Source: Capronia americana (Eukaryota > Ascomycota > Eurotiomycetes > Chaetothyriales > Herpotrichiellaceae). Taken from it: 64,000 bases of DNA. A program made the translations under genes and the position numbers. This document shows positions 45,461 through 56,105 of the stretch, one piece after another. A model generated the notes under the pieces. That model searched no databases, was not told the DNA's origin, and was given only the letters and a program-made list of their open reading frames with translations. Position 1 is the first letter of the stretch. Each line of letters opens with the position of its first letter. The stretch lies in assembly GCA_016110215.1 (NCBI GenBank), contig JADWQD010000004.1, positions 496,001 to 560,000 of the forward strand, written 5' to 3'.

Positions 45461-46462
45461 CTAGGTTCTCATTGCCGACTGTGTATCCTGCCCGTCTCCC
45501 TCCCCATTCTGCCCCTGAAGGTGTATTCTGCCCGGAAAGAACCCTCGAACCGCATTGCCCAACCAAATCACCTCCCCTTCCCTTATACTCTCCCTCTCCA
45601 CCACCGCCTCGACACACCAGCCCTTCTCTAGCGCATACGTCCTTGTAACAGACTGCATGCCCCCAGCGCTCGCCCGCGGCGTCACCCATCGTCCGGCCCG
45701 AAGGAAATAGACACTCGACATGGACGCCTCCATGATCTCCCCCGCGGGACTGACCACCAGAACCTCCCCCTGCGTCGGAACGGTCGTCGGCAGTAGCGGC
45801 GGGTCCGCCCTGCCTCTGGCCTCATCATATACTTGCCTCTTCGTCGTCTTGTGCATGGTAAACACCGAAGGCCGCGTCGGGCACCTGTCCACCACCACCC
45901 GACTCGGCGGCGGCACGGTCGTTTCTGCAACCGTCGACCCAAACGGATTGGCCGTGTAGTTCTCGATCCGTGAGCGGAGGGTGAGTTCTAGGTTCGGCGG
46001 CGAGGCCGGACCCAGCGGCACGAGTTCAACGGACGCGACGCCGGTCTGAGAGACCAGGACGCGCACGCGCGCAGAGACCATGCTACCCCTGTCGGGCGGG
46101 GATGTGGTGCCGCGAGGACGGAAGAGCTGGTCCTGGGCGGCTTGCTCGATGAGAAATTCGAGGTCGAAACCCGTTATCTGGTCGAGGAGGGCCGTGGTCC
46201 ATCCTAGGGCGAGGGCGGCGTCATGAAGACGTCGGGCGTGAAGGCGGAGGAGCGTCGCGTTGAGGGCTTTCCATGTGTTAATGAGGCGGGCTCGCTCGCT
46301 GGTCGGGCCGATTTCATCGCGAGAGTCTTGATCGTTGAAGAAGTGATATTGTAGCGTGGTTAAAATCTGGAGGTCCGGGGAGGAGATGGTGGAGGAGGGG
46401 GTGGTGATGGTGGTGGTCTCTTCGTCATTTGTCATGGGATACGCCATGCTAGCATCATTCAT
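45461..46462 (-). CDS. ABZ2: Aminodeoxychorismate lyase-like PLP enzyme (ABZ2-like)
   Basis: Fold-type IV PLP enzyme, 333 residues, that in the folate pathway releases pyruvate from aminodeoxychorismate to give p-aminobenzoate. FNDQDSRDEIGPTSERARLINTW start, then the lysine region TMHKTTKRQVYDEARGRADP, a strand VLVVSPAGEIMEASMSSVYFLRAGRWVTP, GGMQSVTRTYALEKGWCVEAVVERE and EVIWLGNAVRGFFPG. These blocks agree with fungal Abz2 and with aminotransferase class IV in general. A 155 bp gap separates it from the convergent tryptophanyl-tRNA synthetase gene. The symbol is by similarity; other class IV lyases or transaminases cannot be fully excluded. Confidence 0.78.
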   Translation of the reverse strand: MNDASMAYPMTNDEETTTITTPSSTISSPDLQILTTLQYHFFNDQDSRDEIGPTSERARLINTWKALNATLLRLHARRLHDAALALGWTTALLDQITGFDLEFLIEQAAQDQLFRPRGTTSPPDRGSMVSARVRVLVSQTGVASVELVPLGPASPPNLELTLRSRIENYTANPFGSTVAETTVPPPSRVVVDRCPTRPSVFTMHKTTKRQVYDEARGRADPPLLPTTVPTQGEVLVVSPAGEIMEASMSSVYFLRAGRWVTPRASAGGMQSVTRTYALEKGWCVEAVVERESIREGEVIWLGNAVRGFFPGRIHLQGQNGEGDGQDTQSAMRT

Positions 46463-47070
46463 GTCGCTTGTAGTAGACGGGTGAATAGATAATTATCCCT
46501 TGGTCTCTAAAGAGTCATTGCGGTATTTTCCATCCGGATGGTGGGAAGTGGAAGACTAAAGGACAGGATGGGGCGATTTGAGAGTCCCGGCTTTGCGAAA
46601 GAGACTGCGGATTCACCTTCATTCTGCGAATGTATCCCCCAGGATCCTGATAGAATAGATTCTTCCGTTTCACACATTGGCCGATGACGTTTGTTTAATA
46701 TCGGAACGAACTGGGATTGCTGTTGTGGCGATGATTCACACCTGAAAAGATTGCAAAGGGGCACAGCAAAGTTCCGAGAATTCGGCATACAAACCCTACT
46801 TGGAGAGTTCACGGTTCGCGGTCTTACCAGCAATAGAGTATTGCCTTGGCCAATAAACACATATAGATGTCGCAAAGAGAGAATCAACCTAACGAGACAA
46901 GTAACAGCCTGACCGTAGTACACTTTGCACAGCAAGAAGACACCCAGCAACCAGGCATGCTCGCCGGTCGCCAGTTTGCGTCGGGCCTGTATCGCACTGA
47001 TGCGTAGCAGAGTCGAACTGGGAGATGCTGCTAAACTCGGGCTGTTTTGCTACGAATAGATAGAGAAAGA
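46463..47070. other. Upstream region of the ABZ2-like gene
   Basis: About 600 bp holding the ABZ2-like promoter and the 3' end of the quinate dehydrogenase gene. No gene recognised. Confidence 0.5.
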
Positions 47071-48003
47071 TTATAGTCTCGCTTCCTGAGGAGTGACTGT
47101 CGGATCTGACAGTGAGCTCCTCTGCAAGATCGCCCAAGCGGCCTTCTCTTGCTCTTCGTCGAGTTCCTGGCCGGTCCATGGCTTCCACTGTGCTTTCAGT
47201 TGATGTCCAACAACCTGTACTCCATCAACGGTGGGCCAGCCATACTGCTGCGCGAGCCGAAGGTTGCGTGTCAGCAGTGGGTGGTAACACATGTCAAGCA
47301 TGGCTGACTGGCCGGGTCTGTCTTTGCTCAGAAACTCCACAAACACCCTTCTAGCCTCGATTTCCGATGCAGTTGTCGGCTCGAAGTCGGGAACGGTGCC
47401 GACAATATAATGCGGAGGAAGGAGGTCTTGAGCTTGCTGAACGGTCTGTACGTGCCTAATACTGGGTCGACTCGAGCCCTCGTAATTCTGAACGTCCTCG
47501 GAAAGCTCGTGAACTTCGCCCGCGTCTCGGTTGACAACGTAGATGTCTTTGCAGCCTAGGTTCGTCAGAGCATACACCGCAGCTCGACCCGCGCCGCCTG
47601 CCCCAACAATGAGTCCCCTTCGCCCGGCAACAGATGAGGTTGAAGTATGTGCTCCCAGGAGAGCATCTCTGATGCCAATCCAATCGGTGTTCGTCCCGAA
47701 CAGAGTGCCGTCCTCGTTCACCGAAACGTGGTTACAAGCACCCAGGGTCGAGACGATCTCGTCGACATGGTCCAGGTGATGGATAATGCTCTTCTTCCAA
47801 GGCATAGTTACAATACCTCCCGCAAAGTCTGGCGCTCGGAACGTATCGACGACCTCTTCAATGCTCTTAGCTTCCAAGAATGACATGTTCCAGCTTCTTC
47901 CAAGGCACTGCGCAATGAAGTTATGGGCAGGAGCTGCAATGGTACCTCCTCCAGGAGCTCCTGCCATGTACACACGCGTCCTGTTCGTGCCGACATCGCC
48001 CAT
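47071..48003 (-). CDS. Quinate/shikimate dehydrogenase (QutB/Qa-3-like)
   Basis: 310 residues, intron-less. Catalyses NAD(P)-linked oxidation of quinate or shikimate, the first step of quinate catabolism. N-terminal substrate domain has VYMAGAPGGGTIAAPAHNFIAQ (S-x-S region is replaced by GGT-like sequence), DFAGGIVTMPWKKSII with the catalytic Lys, and GACNHVSVNEDGTLFGTNTDW with the family Asn and Asp; the nucleotide domain has GLIVGAGGAGRAAVYALTNLG; the C-terminus has GVQVVGHQLKAQW. This resembles the fungal quinate-catabolic branch rather than the AROM-linked biosynthetic enzyme. It is divergent from a 3-dehydroshikimate dehydratase gene, reinforcing quinate use. Start at the ATG, not the upstream TTG. 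Confidence 0.87.
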   Translation of the reverse strand: MGDVGTNRTRVYMAGAPGGGTIAAPAHNFIAQCLGRSWNMSFLEAKSIEEVVDTFRAPDFAGGIVTMPWKKSIIHHLDHVDEIVSTLGACNHVSVNEDGTLFGTNTDWIGIRDALLGAHTSTSSVAGRRGLIVGAGGAGRAAVYALTNLGCKDIYVVNRDAGEVHELSEDVQNYEGSSRPSIRHVQTVQQAQDLLPPHYIVGTVPDFEPTTASEIEARRVFVEFLSKDRPGQSAMLDMCYHPLLTRNLRLAQQYGWPTVDGVQVVGHQLKAQWKPWTGQELDEEQEKAAWAILQRSSLSDPTVTPQEARL

Positions 48004-48582
48004 ACTGCGCAATCACAGCTAACAGCGCGTGAAAGATTGGTGGCTTAGGTCGTTCTATAGTTGCCACGAGGTATTCGTCAATGGGAAATTTGCTGGTACT
48101 CCGGGTCAGGGGATCTCGACTGGGGATCAAGGACCCTCCCGAGAGCGATATCTCTGTCGGCGTGTATGGATATATCCATCCGGAGTTGCTCGTAGCCGCA
48201 TAGTCCAATGAGAGATGGGATCACCGCCATCGAACGCAAAAGTGCTCATAGTGAATCCGGCGTATGGACCGAAGGAGGTTTGTCATCCCGTCACTCTCAG
48301 CCGTCATGGCGGAGTAATGCATAGCCGATGTTGGAGACATTGGAAGGTGAAATGCGGAGATGCATGAGGTATATTCCCATCAGGGTGATCCGCAAAGCGT
48401 AAGGATTGCTGTAATCGGAAAATAACAAAGCATTCCTCGTTCATAAATGACTAGACTTACTTGATGTAGCTGTCCATACCGTTGTTGGCCGGCATTCACG
48501 GCTGTCAGTACAACGCGAAGTTCCCAAGGACGTGCGCCTGGTCTGCTTCATTGAAACCAAATTTGGGAGCATTGCAGCTATC
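48004..48582. other. Divergent promoter of the quinate gene pair
   Basis: About 580 bp between the starts of the quinate dehydrogenase and dehydroshikimate dehydratase genes. No clear match to the QutA/Qa-1F operator was found by eye. No gene recognised. Confidence 0.5.
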
Positions 48583-49593
48583 ATGGTTCGACCTGCAATT
48601 GCCTCGCTATCACTGGGTGATCCTAGAGTGCACGAGATTTCAACAAGGTTGCTCCAAGCCGCCCAGAATGGATTCCAGGCTGTCGAGATTGTTGAGGACG
48701 ACATTAAGTCATTGGCAGAAAAGCTTCCCCGAGGTCTAGGCGACGACTCAAATAGCCTGGAGGCAGCAAGAGATATCCGTCAACAATGCGACGCCCTGGG
48801 CTTGACCGTACTCGTATTCCAACCATTTCGGCAGTACGAAGGCCTTCTTGACCGGACGCAACATGAAGCCATGCTCAAGAAGCTGACCTTGTGGTTTGAG
48901 ATCACCCGAAGTCTGGGCACAGACATGATCCAGGTGCCTACAAGCTGGTTGCAAGAAGGTACGACTGGGGATGAGGAAGCTGTCGTGGCAGATCTTCGAA
49001 AGATAGCCGATATGGGGCTTACATAGAGCCCAGTAGTTCGATTTGCATATGAAGGCGTCGCCTGGGGACGATACTTTGACACATGGGAAGACACGTGGGA
49101 GCTTGCTAAGAAAGTTGACAGGCCCAACTTTGGCCTGTGTTTGGACACTTTCCACATGGCTGGCCGTGCATGGGGCGATCCTACTGCACAGACAGGGCGA
49201 ACTCCCCATGCGGAACACGACCTCCAGCTATCCCTTGACAGATTGGTGAGCCAAGTAGATGTCGCGAAGGTGTTTTACGTCCAAGCTGGGGATGCCGAGA
49301 AGCTGGACCCGCCATTGAGCGAGTCTCACCCATTTTACGTGGCTGATCAGCCCGCAAGGATGAGCTGGTCGCGGAACGCGCGACTGTTCCCACACGAAGA
49401 GGACAAAGGGGGCTATCTTCCCATCGAGCCTGTGATGGACGCGATTGTCAACAAGTTGGGATATAATGGTTGGGTCAGCATGGAGCTGTTTTCGCGGGAG
49501 TTAGCGGACCCAGACCCAGGGCTGCCAGACAGATATGCTACGCGAGCTTCAGCATCATGGAAGAAGATGATAGACGCCATGGAGAAACCATAG
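48583..49593 (+). pseudogene. 3-dehydroshikimate dehydratase gene interrupted by an amber codon (QutC/Qa-4-like)
   Basis: Full-length reading frame (336 codons) broken only by TAG at 49024-49026 (codon 148). Upstream part: MVRPAIASLSLGDPRVHEIS.., with GFQAVEIVEDDI and VFQPFRQYEGL. Downstream part, same frame: SPVVRFAYEGVAWGRYFDTWEDTWEL, KKVDRPNFGLCLDTFHMAG, KVFYVQAGDAEKLDPP, WSRNARLFPHE and NGWVSMELFSRE. This is the TIM-barrel enzyme that turns 3-dehydroshikimate into protocatechuate. By alignment to memory of the family, the metal ligands (Glu157, Asp188, His191, Gln234, Glu301) all lie after the stop, so the truncated product would be dead. No other stop or frameshift is seen, so the lesion is recent, a sequencing error, or read through. 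An intron removing the stop (about 48959-49026) would also delete conserved residues and is disfavoured. Confidence 0.75.
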
Positions 49594-49846
49594 CGATACG
49601 AGGTACACAGGAATTAAATCCCTTTGCATGGCGGAGACGAGGAGCTCGGGCTCTTGTGATTGGCTGACGGCCGAGGTGTTCTCCATCTCCATCTTTTTGT
49701 TCTGAGATCATTGCGCAGTGCATTCGCTTCCTGCTTGTCTCTGCTGGACGGCCTTCCTGTCTGGCATCTTCATCTGTTTCCAGGGCATTGCGGGCTTGAT
49801 TTTCTAGCTCCTGTCAATTTCTTGTAATTCTCTCATCAAACCTGCA

Positions 49847-51870
49847 ATGGCAGAAGCTGCTGCCGTCGATGCCTCTCGCGCACCTGCATCCCTCTGGGAT
49901 CGCGTATCCAACTGGGTCTCGGAGAACAAGGCAGTTGCGTACACAATAGCTGGCACAGTCGTCGTCGTCACGAGTGCCGGTGCCATCTACTATTTCTCCA
50001 CCCAGAAGGGAGGCGCTCCATCCACACCCACAGAAAAGAAGAAAAGCAAAAAGGAGCGACGGAAAGAGAAGAAGGCTGCTGAAGAGGCAGCCAAGTCGTC
50101 GGGTATCAGTCTTCAAGATGAGGAGGCCGGTGAGACAAGTTGCACTGTCGCGGATCATTCATGACTGAGATGTGATACAGGACCTGCTGCTCCTCGGACC
50201 GCGACCGTCGAGGCGGAAGATGAACTGCCAGACATCAACGAGTCCACTGTGGAAAGCTTCTCGAAAGAGGTACAAATTATTCAGCTGGCGTCGAGACATT
50301 GGTATTGACACTGGACAGGACCGAGCCACGTATGCAGGCAAATTAAAGCAAGCAGGCAACAAAGCCTACGGCTCCAAAGACTACAACAAGGCCATTGGAC
50401 TTTACGGCCAGGCCATCCTCTGCAAACCCGACCCTGTATACTACTCCAACCGAGCCGCTTGCTACAATGCTCTTAGCGAGTGGGAGAAGGTGGTCGAAGA
50501 TTGCACCGCGGCCATCTCGATGGACTCCGAATACGTCAAAGCCCTCAACCGGCGCGCACACGCATACGAACACCTAGGCCTGTTCTCCGAAGCCCTCCTA
50601 GATTACACCGCCAGCTGCATCATCGATGGCTTCAAGAACGAAAGCAGCGCCCAGAGTGTGGAAAGACTACTAAAGAAAGTGGCGGAAAAGAAGGGAAAGG
50701 CAATTCTGGCAAACAAGAAGAACAAGTTGCCCGGCGCAACCTTCGTCTCGAACTATCTGCAAAGTTTCCGCCCGCGGCCGCCTCCCACGGGACTCGAGGA
50801 GACAGCCGAGCTCGATGAGAACACGGGAAAAGGTCAGCTCCAACGAGGCTTGATCGCAATGAAAAAGAAGACGTCTGAAGGCTACGACGAAGCGGCCGCC
50901 AATTTCAAGAAGGCCCTCGAACTCGGCGAGTTGGGCGAACATGAGGCATTCGCTTACAACATGAGGGCAACATTCTTGTACCTCGAAGGCGACACGGCAC
51001 ACGCCCTTGAAGACCTGAACAAAGCTATCGAACTGCAGCCGTCCCTGACGCAACCGTACATCAAGCGTGCAAGCATGCAATTGGAGCTCGGCAACAAGGA
51101 CTCGGCTGCCGACGACTTTGAGAAAGCCATGGCACAGGACAAGGACGACCCCGATATCTACTACCACCGCGCCCAGTTACATTTCATCTTGGGAGAATAC
51201 GCCGACGCTGCCAAGGACTACCAGAAGTCGATCGACTTGGACAAGGACTTCATCTACTCACACATCCAGCTAGGTGTTACCCAATACAAGCTCGGCTCAA
51301 TCGCTTCGTCCATGGCAACTTTCCGGCGATGCGTGAAGAACTTTGACAAGGTGCCGGATGTCTACAACTACTACGGTGAGCTGCTGCTCGACCAGCAGAA
51401 GTATCAGGATGCCATCGAAAGATTCGAGACTGCGATCGATATGGAAAGACAGACGAAGCCCACTGGAGCGATCAATGTCCTGCCTCTAATCAACAAGGCA
51501 CTGGCCCTCTTCCAATGGAAACAGGACTTCAAGGCAGCTGAAGAGCTGTGCGAGAAGGCGTTGATCCGTAAGTTAAGCCTTAGATGAAAACGTGTCATAT
51601 CGCTGATCATGGCTTGCAGTTGACCCAGAATGCGATATCGCCGTCGCCACCATGGCTCAGCTACTCCTACAACAAGGCAAGGTTACTAAGGCCCTCGAGT
51701 ACTTCGAACGTGCGGCGGAACTCTCAAGAACAGAAGGCGAGATTGTCAACGCACTCTCTTACGCCGAAGCCACACGTACTCAACTCGAGGTGTCGCAAAA
51801 GTATCCCCAGTTAGCAGCGCGACTGCAGCAGATGGAAGGGGCGGGACTTGGTGGTCCTCAGTTGAGATAA
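49847..51870 (+). CDS. TOM70: Mitochondrial import receptor TOM70
   Basis: Outer-membrane TPR receptor that takes hydrophobic precursors from Hsp70/Hsp90 to the TOM channel. Four exons: 49847-50129, 50181-50269, 50319-51567 and 51620-51870, with introns of 51, 49 and 52 bp; 623 residues. N-terminal anchor AVAYTIAGTVVVVTSAGAIYYFS followed by a lysine-rich linker (EKKKSKKERRKEKK), then many TPR motifs: AGNKAYGSKDYNKAIGLYGQAI, NRAACYNALSEWEKVVEDCTAAI, KALNRRAHAYEHLGLFSEALLDYT, and on to FKKALEL.., AFAYNMRATFLYLEGD, DIYYHRAQLHFILGEY and ALEYFERAAELS at the end. FVSNYLQSFRPRP is a Tom70 feature between the clamp and core TPRs. All splice junctions restore the frame. Confidence 0.95.
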
Positions 51871-52187
51871 TCCAGTCATCGTTGGTTGCATGGCCGCTCT
51901 TTATCTCGCTGCTGTTCTTCTGTGGTGGATCTCCCTTCTCACTTTATCTTCTTGGGTCTGTTCGATGGGGAAGGGTCCGGGTCATGCTTCATGCTGATGA
52001 GCGATCTACACGAGGGAGATTTGGTGATCTGTAAGTAATAGCACACTTGCTCGTGCGAATCTCGGTATTAGATTCCGAGCTCCGCATCACGGCGTTCTGA
52101 TGAGCATGAGGAACAAAAAGGTGTATAGGAGTGTATAATAAGACGGCTTAAGACGCTTCGGTTCTGGATTCGCATTGTTGTAACTCG
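51871..52187. other. Intergenic, convergent 3' ends
   Basis: 317 bp between the TOM70 and alpha/beta-hydrolase stops. Nothing further seen. Confidence 0.5.
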
Positions 52188-53303
52188 TCACAACTGCTCA
52201 AGCCACCGCCTGACTGCCTCTGCCGCAGCCTGCCATTGTATGTCATTCTGAGTCTGATGACCGGCCCCTTGTACTACAACTAGCCTGACTCTGTCCAAGG
52301 TCTCAACCTCGACCTCGAGTGTGGCTTTCTCATGGTCATTCTCCTTTGTATCCGCGTCAAATCCATCTGTGTGCTTACCCGCCGAAGGCTCCATGTCCAT
52401 CGCTCTGGCAGCTGCTCGAAATTCGCTCACTTGTCTTCGTGCCATGCTTAAATCCATCAGTCGGTCGTGACTACCCACCATGACACAGACTCGATCGCCA
52501 GGTCTTTCCCACCCATTCAGTGATTTCAGGATGCGCGTGGGCTCTAACCATTCGTTCTTCCCCATCAACCACTTCCAAAACGAGCCATTCTGGCCGCTGG
52601 CCCAACCCAGACTCTCATAGGGTGCCATCCAGTGCATGAATTCTTCCACCTTGTCTGGGGAGAATATGTCCGAAAAGAACGCCTGATGAACTAGTTTTGG
52701 ATGAGCGAGCCCACTCGTCGGGTGGAAGCCGAAAATCCACGATCGAGGATGCATCCAGGGATCCATTTTCGTCCAATTCCAATATGCGTCCAGTCCGCCG
52801 AAATGTGGGACTGATCCTACCAAGCAGAGCCCAGTGGCTGTAATCATGCCGTTTACAAGAGTGTACTGCACGAGTGCTCCTCCCGCGGAATGAGCTATCA
52901 GAATCGGTTCCTTCTCGTCTTCGAGGTGAGTGGTAATGTGCCAGACTACAGTCGCCAAGTCGCTGGCGAAATCATCGAGGGATGTCCCACAGACCATTTG
53001 GAGGTATGGAACGGGGTAGCTTGCGCCGTGGCTTCGCGCGCTGTAGGCATAGATGGTTCCAGCGTAGCCCCGTTCGTAGAGATATGTTATCCAGTCGAGC
53101 CAGACGGCCGCGAAGCCGAAGCCGCCGTGCACAAAGATCAGCGGCGATGTTTTCGGATCACGACGCCTAGGCTGGCAGGACAGAAGCTCCAAGTTGCCAC
53201 ACGGGGTAGCAACATTGGTAGAGTGAACATGAGAAGGAAGAGGATGCTCCTTGGGGGATTGTGTCCAGGAGAGGTAGGGTAAACAGGAGAACACATTGAC
53301 CAT
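52188..53303 (-). CDS. Alpha/beta-hydrolase-fold protein
   Basis: 371 residues, intron-less. Oxyanion region PLIFVHGGFGFAAVWLDW, nucleophile elbow AHSAGGALV (G/A-H-S-x-G-G), an acidic residue in VMVGSHDRLMDL and a late histidine in VVVQGAGHQTQ, giving the Ser-Asp-His triad of an esterase, lipase or other hydrolase. No signal peptide clear enough to call; the N-terminus (MVNVFSCLPYLSW) is only moderately hydrophobic. An acidic insert lies between residues about 300 and 330. Substrate unknown; the neighbours do not suggest one. Confidence 0.88.
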   Translation of the reverse strand: MVNVFSCLPYLSWTQSPKEHPLPSHVHSTNVATPCGNLELLSCQPRRRDPKTSPLIFVHGGFGFAAVWLDWITYLYERGYAGTIYAYSARSHGASYPVPYLQMVCGTSLDDFASDLATVVWHITTHLEDEKEPILIAHSAGGALVQYTLVNGMITATGLCLVGSVPHFGGLDAYWNWTKMDPWMHPRSWIFGFHPTSGLAHPKLVHQAFFSDIFSPDKVEEFMHWMAPYESLGWASGQNGSFWKWLMGKNEWLEPTRILKSLNGWERPGDRVCVMVGSHDRLMDLSMARRQVSEFRAAARAMDMEPSAGKHTDGFDADTKENDHEKATLEVEVETLDRVRLVVVQGAGHQTQNDIQWQAAAEAVRRWLEQL

Positions 53304-54106
53304 GGTTCAATCGCGTTCAATTCACGCCCAGCTGATCAGGAGTGTTTCTCGTAGGTAAGTCGAGCACAGAATTCGTTTCTGGACCTACCACTATCCATTA
53401 TATACTTGGGTTGTTTGCGTACGAAGACCTAAACAGCGCTGGTCATCGACGAGAATGAATACGAGTTGTAACAGCACCATACCCACGGGGGCAAGCCCAC
53501 ATGGCAGGACAAGGCTTGACCTCAGCCTTGGGCTCCGGAAATGCCTCGTTTCAAATGACAGTCAGAAACCGCATTATGGCGGCCTAAACCTGTTTTAGAA
53601 GAGGCCAGACCCACTCTCTATCGATAGCAGTAGCCGGCAGGCTGCAAGTGAGGGGCAGCTGCCTCGTGCCTGCAAATGCGGGCTTGAGCCTGGCCTGTGA
53701 GACGAGCCTGAGTGTTCCAAGTCAAGCCCAAGTGAAGTGTCTCATCCCTCCTTCACCTGGACAACAGCCACTGCTTTGTCTGTGTCTGCCTACAGCAGAA
53801 CTGCCTCGCGTCGGCCTGAGCAGTTCAAGCTGACTTCTCCATCACCCAGCACAGCTTATCTCTACAAAGTCTCGCGCCTTTAGACTCCAACCGGTCCTGT
53901 GCATCGAACTGCGGGCTCCAACTTGGTCCAACCAAATCGACACCAACACTTCAACCCCTCCGGCTGCCTGCGCCTCATCTGAACCTCACTTCTCCCTTCG
54001 GACTTCGACTCCTCAACTGCTGAATCCCTACAACTTGAAGAACGCTCTCCGAGACTGTATCACCAGGAAGAGCCCTGCGGCCAGACAGTCTGACAACACC
54101 GCTGGC
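53304..54106. other. Divergent upstream region, hydrolase / FHA protein
   Basis: About 800 bp, C/T-rich towards the FHA gene (53700-54060), as expected for a promoter and leader. No other gene recognised. Confidence 0.5.
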
Positions 54107-56105
54107 ATGGCTGGCACCGAGCATTCAGATCTGCATGGTACGTGGTACAGCTTCCGATTCTGAAGTCCAGCCTCTTGCTAATACACTCGCAGTGACCGTG
54201 ACCCTCGAGGATGTCGACCTTCGTGAACACATCCCCAAGCGAACCATCACCCTCCGAGCCCCAGATTGGCAGGTCCATATCGGCCGTGGCACTCAGAGCG
54301 GCTACGGAGGCATCACTGCAGCTCCAGACAATACCTGGTTTGACTCGAAAGTTATGTCGAGAAGCCATGCCGTCTTGCGAGCAGATCCCACCACAAAGGT
54401 GCGTTCTGTATCATATGCTTGCACAGACCTCGAACTAACGCAGACAGGACATCCTTATCGAAGATGTCGGCTCAATGCATGGCACTCAACTCTGTGGGCG
54501 GCGGCTAGCAATATACCAACTTGAAAAAGTCTGGAATAACGACACTGTGACTATGGGTGCTGATGTGGTGAGAGGGAGCAGTGAGTGCAACGACACTTCA
54601 ACAGTGACATGTAGTGACACCGAACCAGCCCATTTCAGCGCCCTCAGACTACGAGCTACTTGGAAATGGTCCGACGAAAGGTATAGCCTCATCTACACTC
54701 TTGATGATGCCTGTCCGTGCTGACTTCTACGAGTAGTTCCGAGTCAAACGATCCCCGCTCTCCTTACGGGAACATCTATCGAAACACCTTTACTGCCGAC
54801 TACTACAGTGACGACGAAGCATATGAGGAGCTTTCTTCGGAAATTCTGGGTGACCAAGAAGGATCGGACTACCAGATCTACGAGGTAGATGGCCATCTCT
54901 CGGATCCCGACAAAGAAGATCAGGTCATTCAAGATTCCGTCCGTGAAGCCAGCGTCGAGATCGTCATACCGCAAGCTCGACCCTTCACTACCCCTGACTC
55001 CGATAATGGTTCCACTCAGGACAGCTCGTCACTTGGGGAACTTTCGGATGACGAGACAGAGTCTGCAATGAGATCTAAAATTGTCACTCTGTCGCCCGTC
55101 TACTCGATTGCTCCCGTCGTGACTGCCACAAATCCTAAGACGGACGACCCCTCTCAACCATCAACCTCCAGTCCGGTCGATGTTATCCAATGTGGAAGCA
55201 ATTATGACAATGATGAGACCTCTGAACCTGATTCATATGCCGATGACGACCTCGAAAACAGACACTCAGATCCCCTCGAAGCAAACTATCTTCCTTCTTC
55301 CCAAACAGAAGCCGGGCCAAGCAGCTCCATGAATGCTCCAGAACCAGAGCATGGCCGAGCTCCAAGTCCGTCTGATGCAGCCATGGTCAAGGCATCCGGG
55401 GAAGCTATGAACTCGGCCTCCTCGACGGCTCCTCCATTCTCTCCCTATTCGCGGTACTACGGACCATTTTGTGGTTTCGTCCCTCCAACACCCCTTCAAG
55501 GACCTAGCTCTGCTGGTTACAACTCTGCCTTTTCTGATCCTGTGCCACGGGCGCCTTCACCACAACAACGCTCTCCGTTTGATTCAGTCCACCACCCAGC
55601 TAGCGCTACTTGTGCACCCGTCTACACCGCACCTTTCACCTACCAAGCACCTGAAGTGCCTCCTGCAGCCCACCCATTATCACCGCTTTCGATTGCCAGC
55701 CTTGTTCAACAACACCCGGAGGAAGAATCTAGGGGTTCCAGGAAACGAAAGGCTGATGAAATCTGCTGTGACACCTTCCATCCCAACCCGGCGCCTTTTG
55801 AGTGTGCTTCCTCTGAAATCGGCGATACGACTGCAGCTTCTCTGACGGATGGCGATGTCGCGAGTTCTACAGTCGAAACCACACGGTTAAGTCACCCGGC
55901 CTTGGTCATGGGGACTGCTGAGGGATTATCAGCCACAAACATGGAGCCACTTCGAAAAAAGGCCAGGAAGACGAAGTCAAGAACTGGTGAACAACGTGGG
56001 AATAGCTTCATCAAAATGGCCGCAGCTACCATTACGGGAATGGCTATCGGCGCCGTGGGTACCATTGTTGGCCTTGCAGCTTTGCCACAGGATTACTTCA
56101 TTTGA
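54107..56105 (+). CDS. FHA-domain protein with C-terminal hydrophobic anchor
   Basis: Four exons: 54107-54137, 54193-54398, 54448-54680 and 54737-56105, with introns of 55, 49 and 56 bp; 612 residues. The FHA (phosphothreonine-binding) domain spans about residues 20-155: VHIGRGTQSG, NTWFDSKVMSRSHAVLRAD, DILIEDVGSMHGTQL and NDTVTMGADV. A long acidic, Ser/Pro-rich disordered region follows (with RGSRKRKADEIC and PLRKKARKTK, likely nuclear signals). The C-terminus KMAAATITGMAIGAVGTIVGLAALPQDYFI is a single hydrophobic helix at the very end, typical of a tail anchor. There is no coiled coil like that of SLMAP/Far10, so it is not obviously the STRIPAK FHA subunit. Function unknown. Confidence 0.85.

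Noticed and set aside
48959..49026. Intron that would remove the amber codon in the dehydroshikimate dehydratase gene
   Set aside because: GT and TAG ends exist, but removal would delete the conserved segment around GDEEAVVADLRKIADMG that relatives keep.
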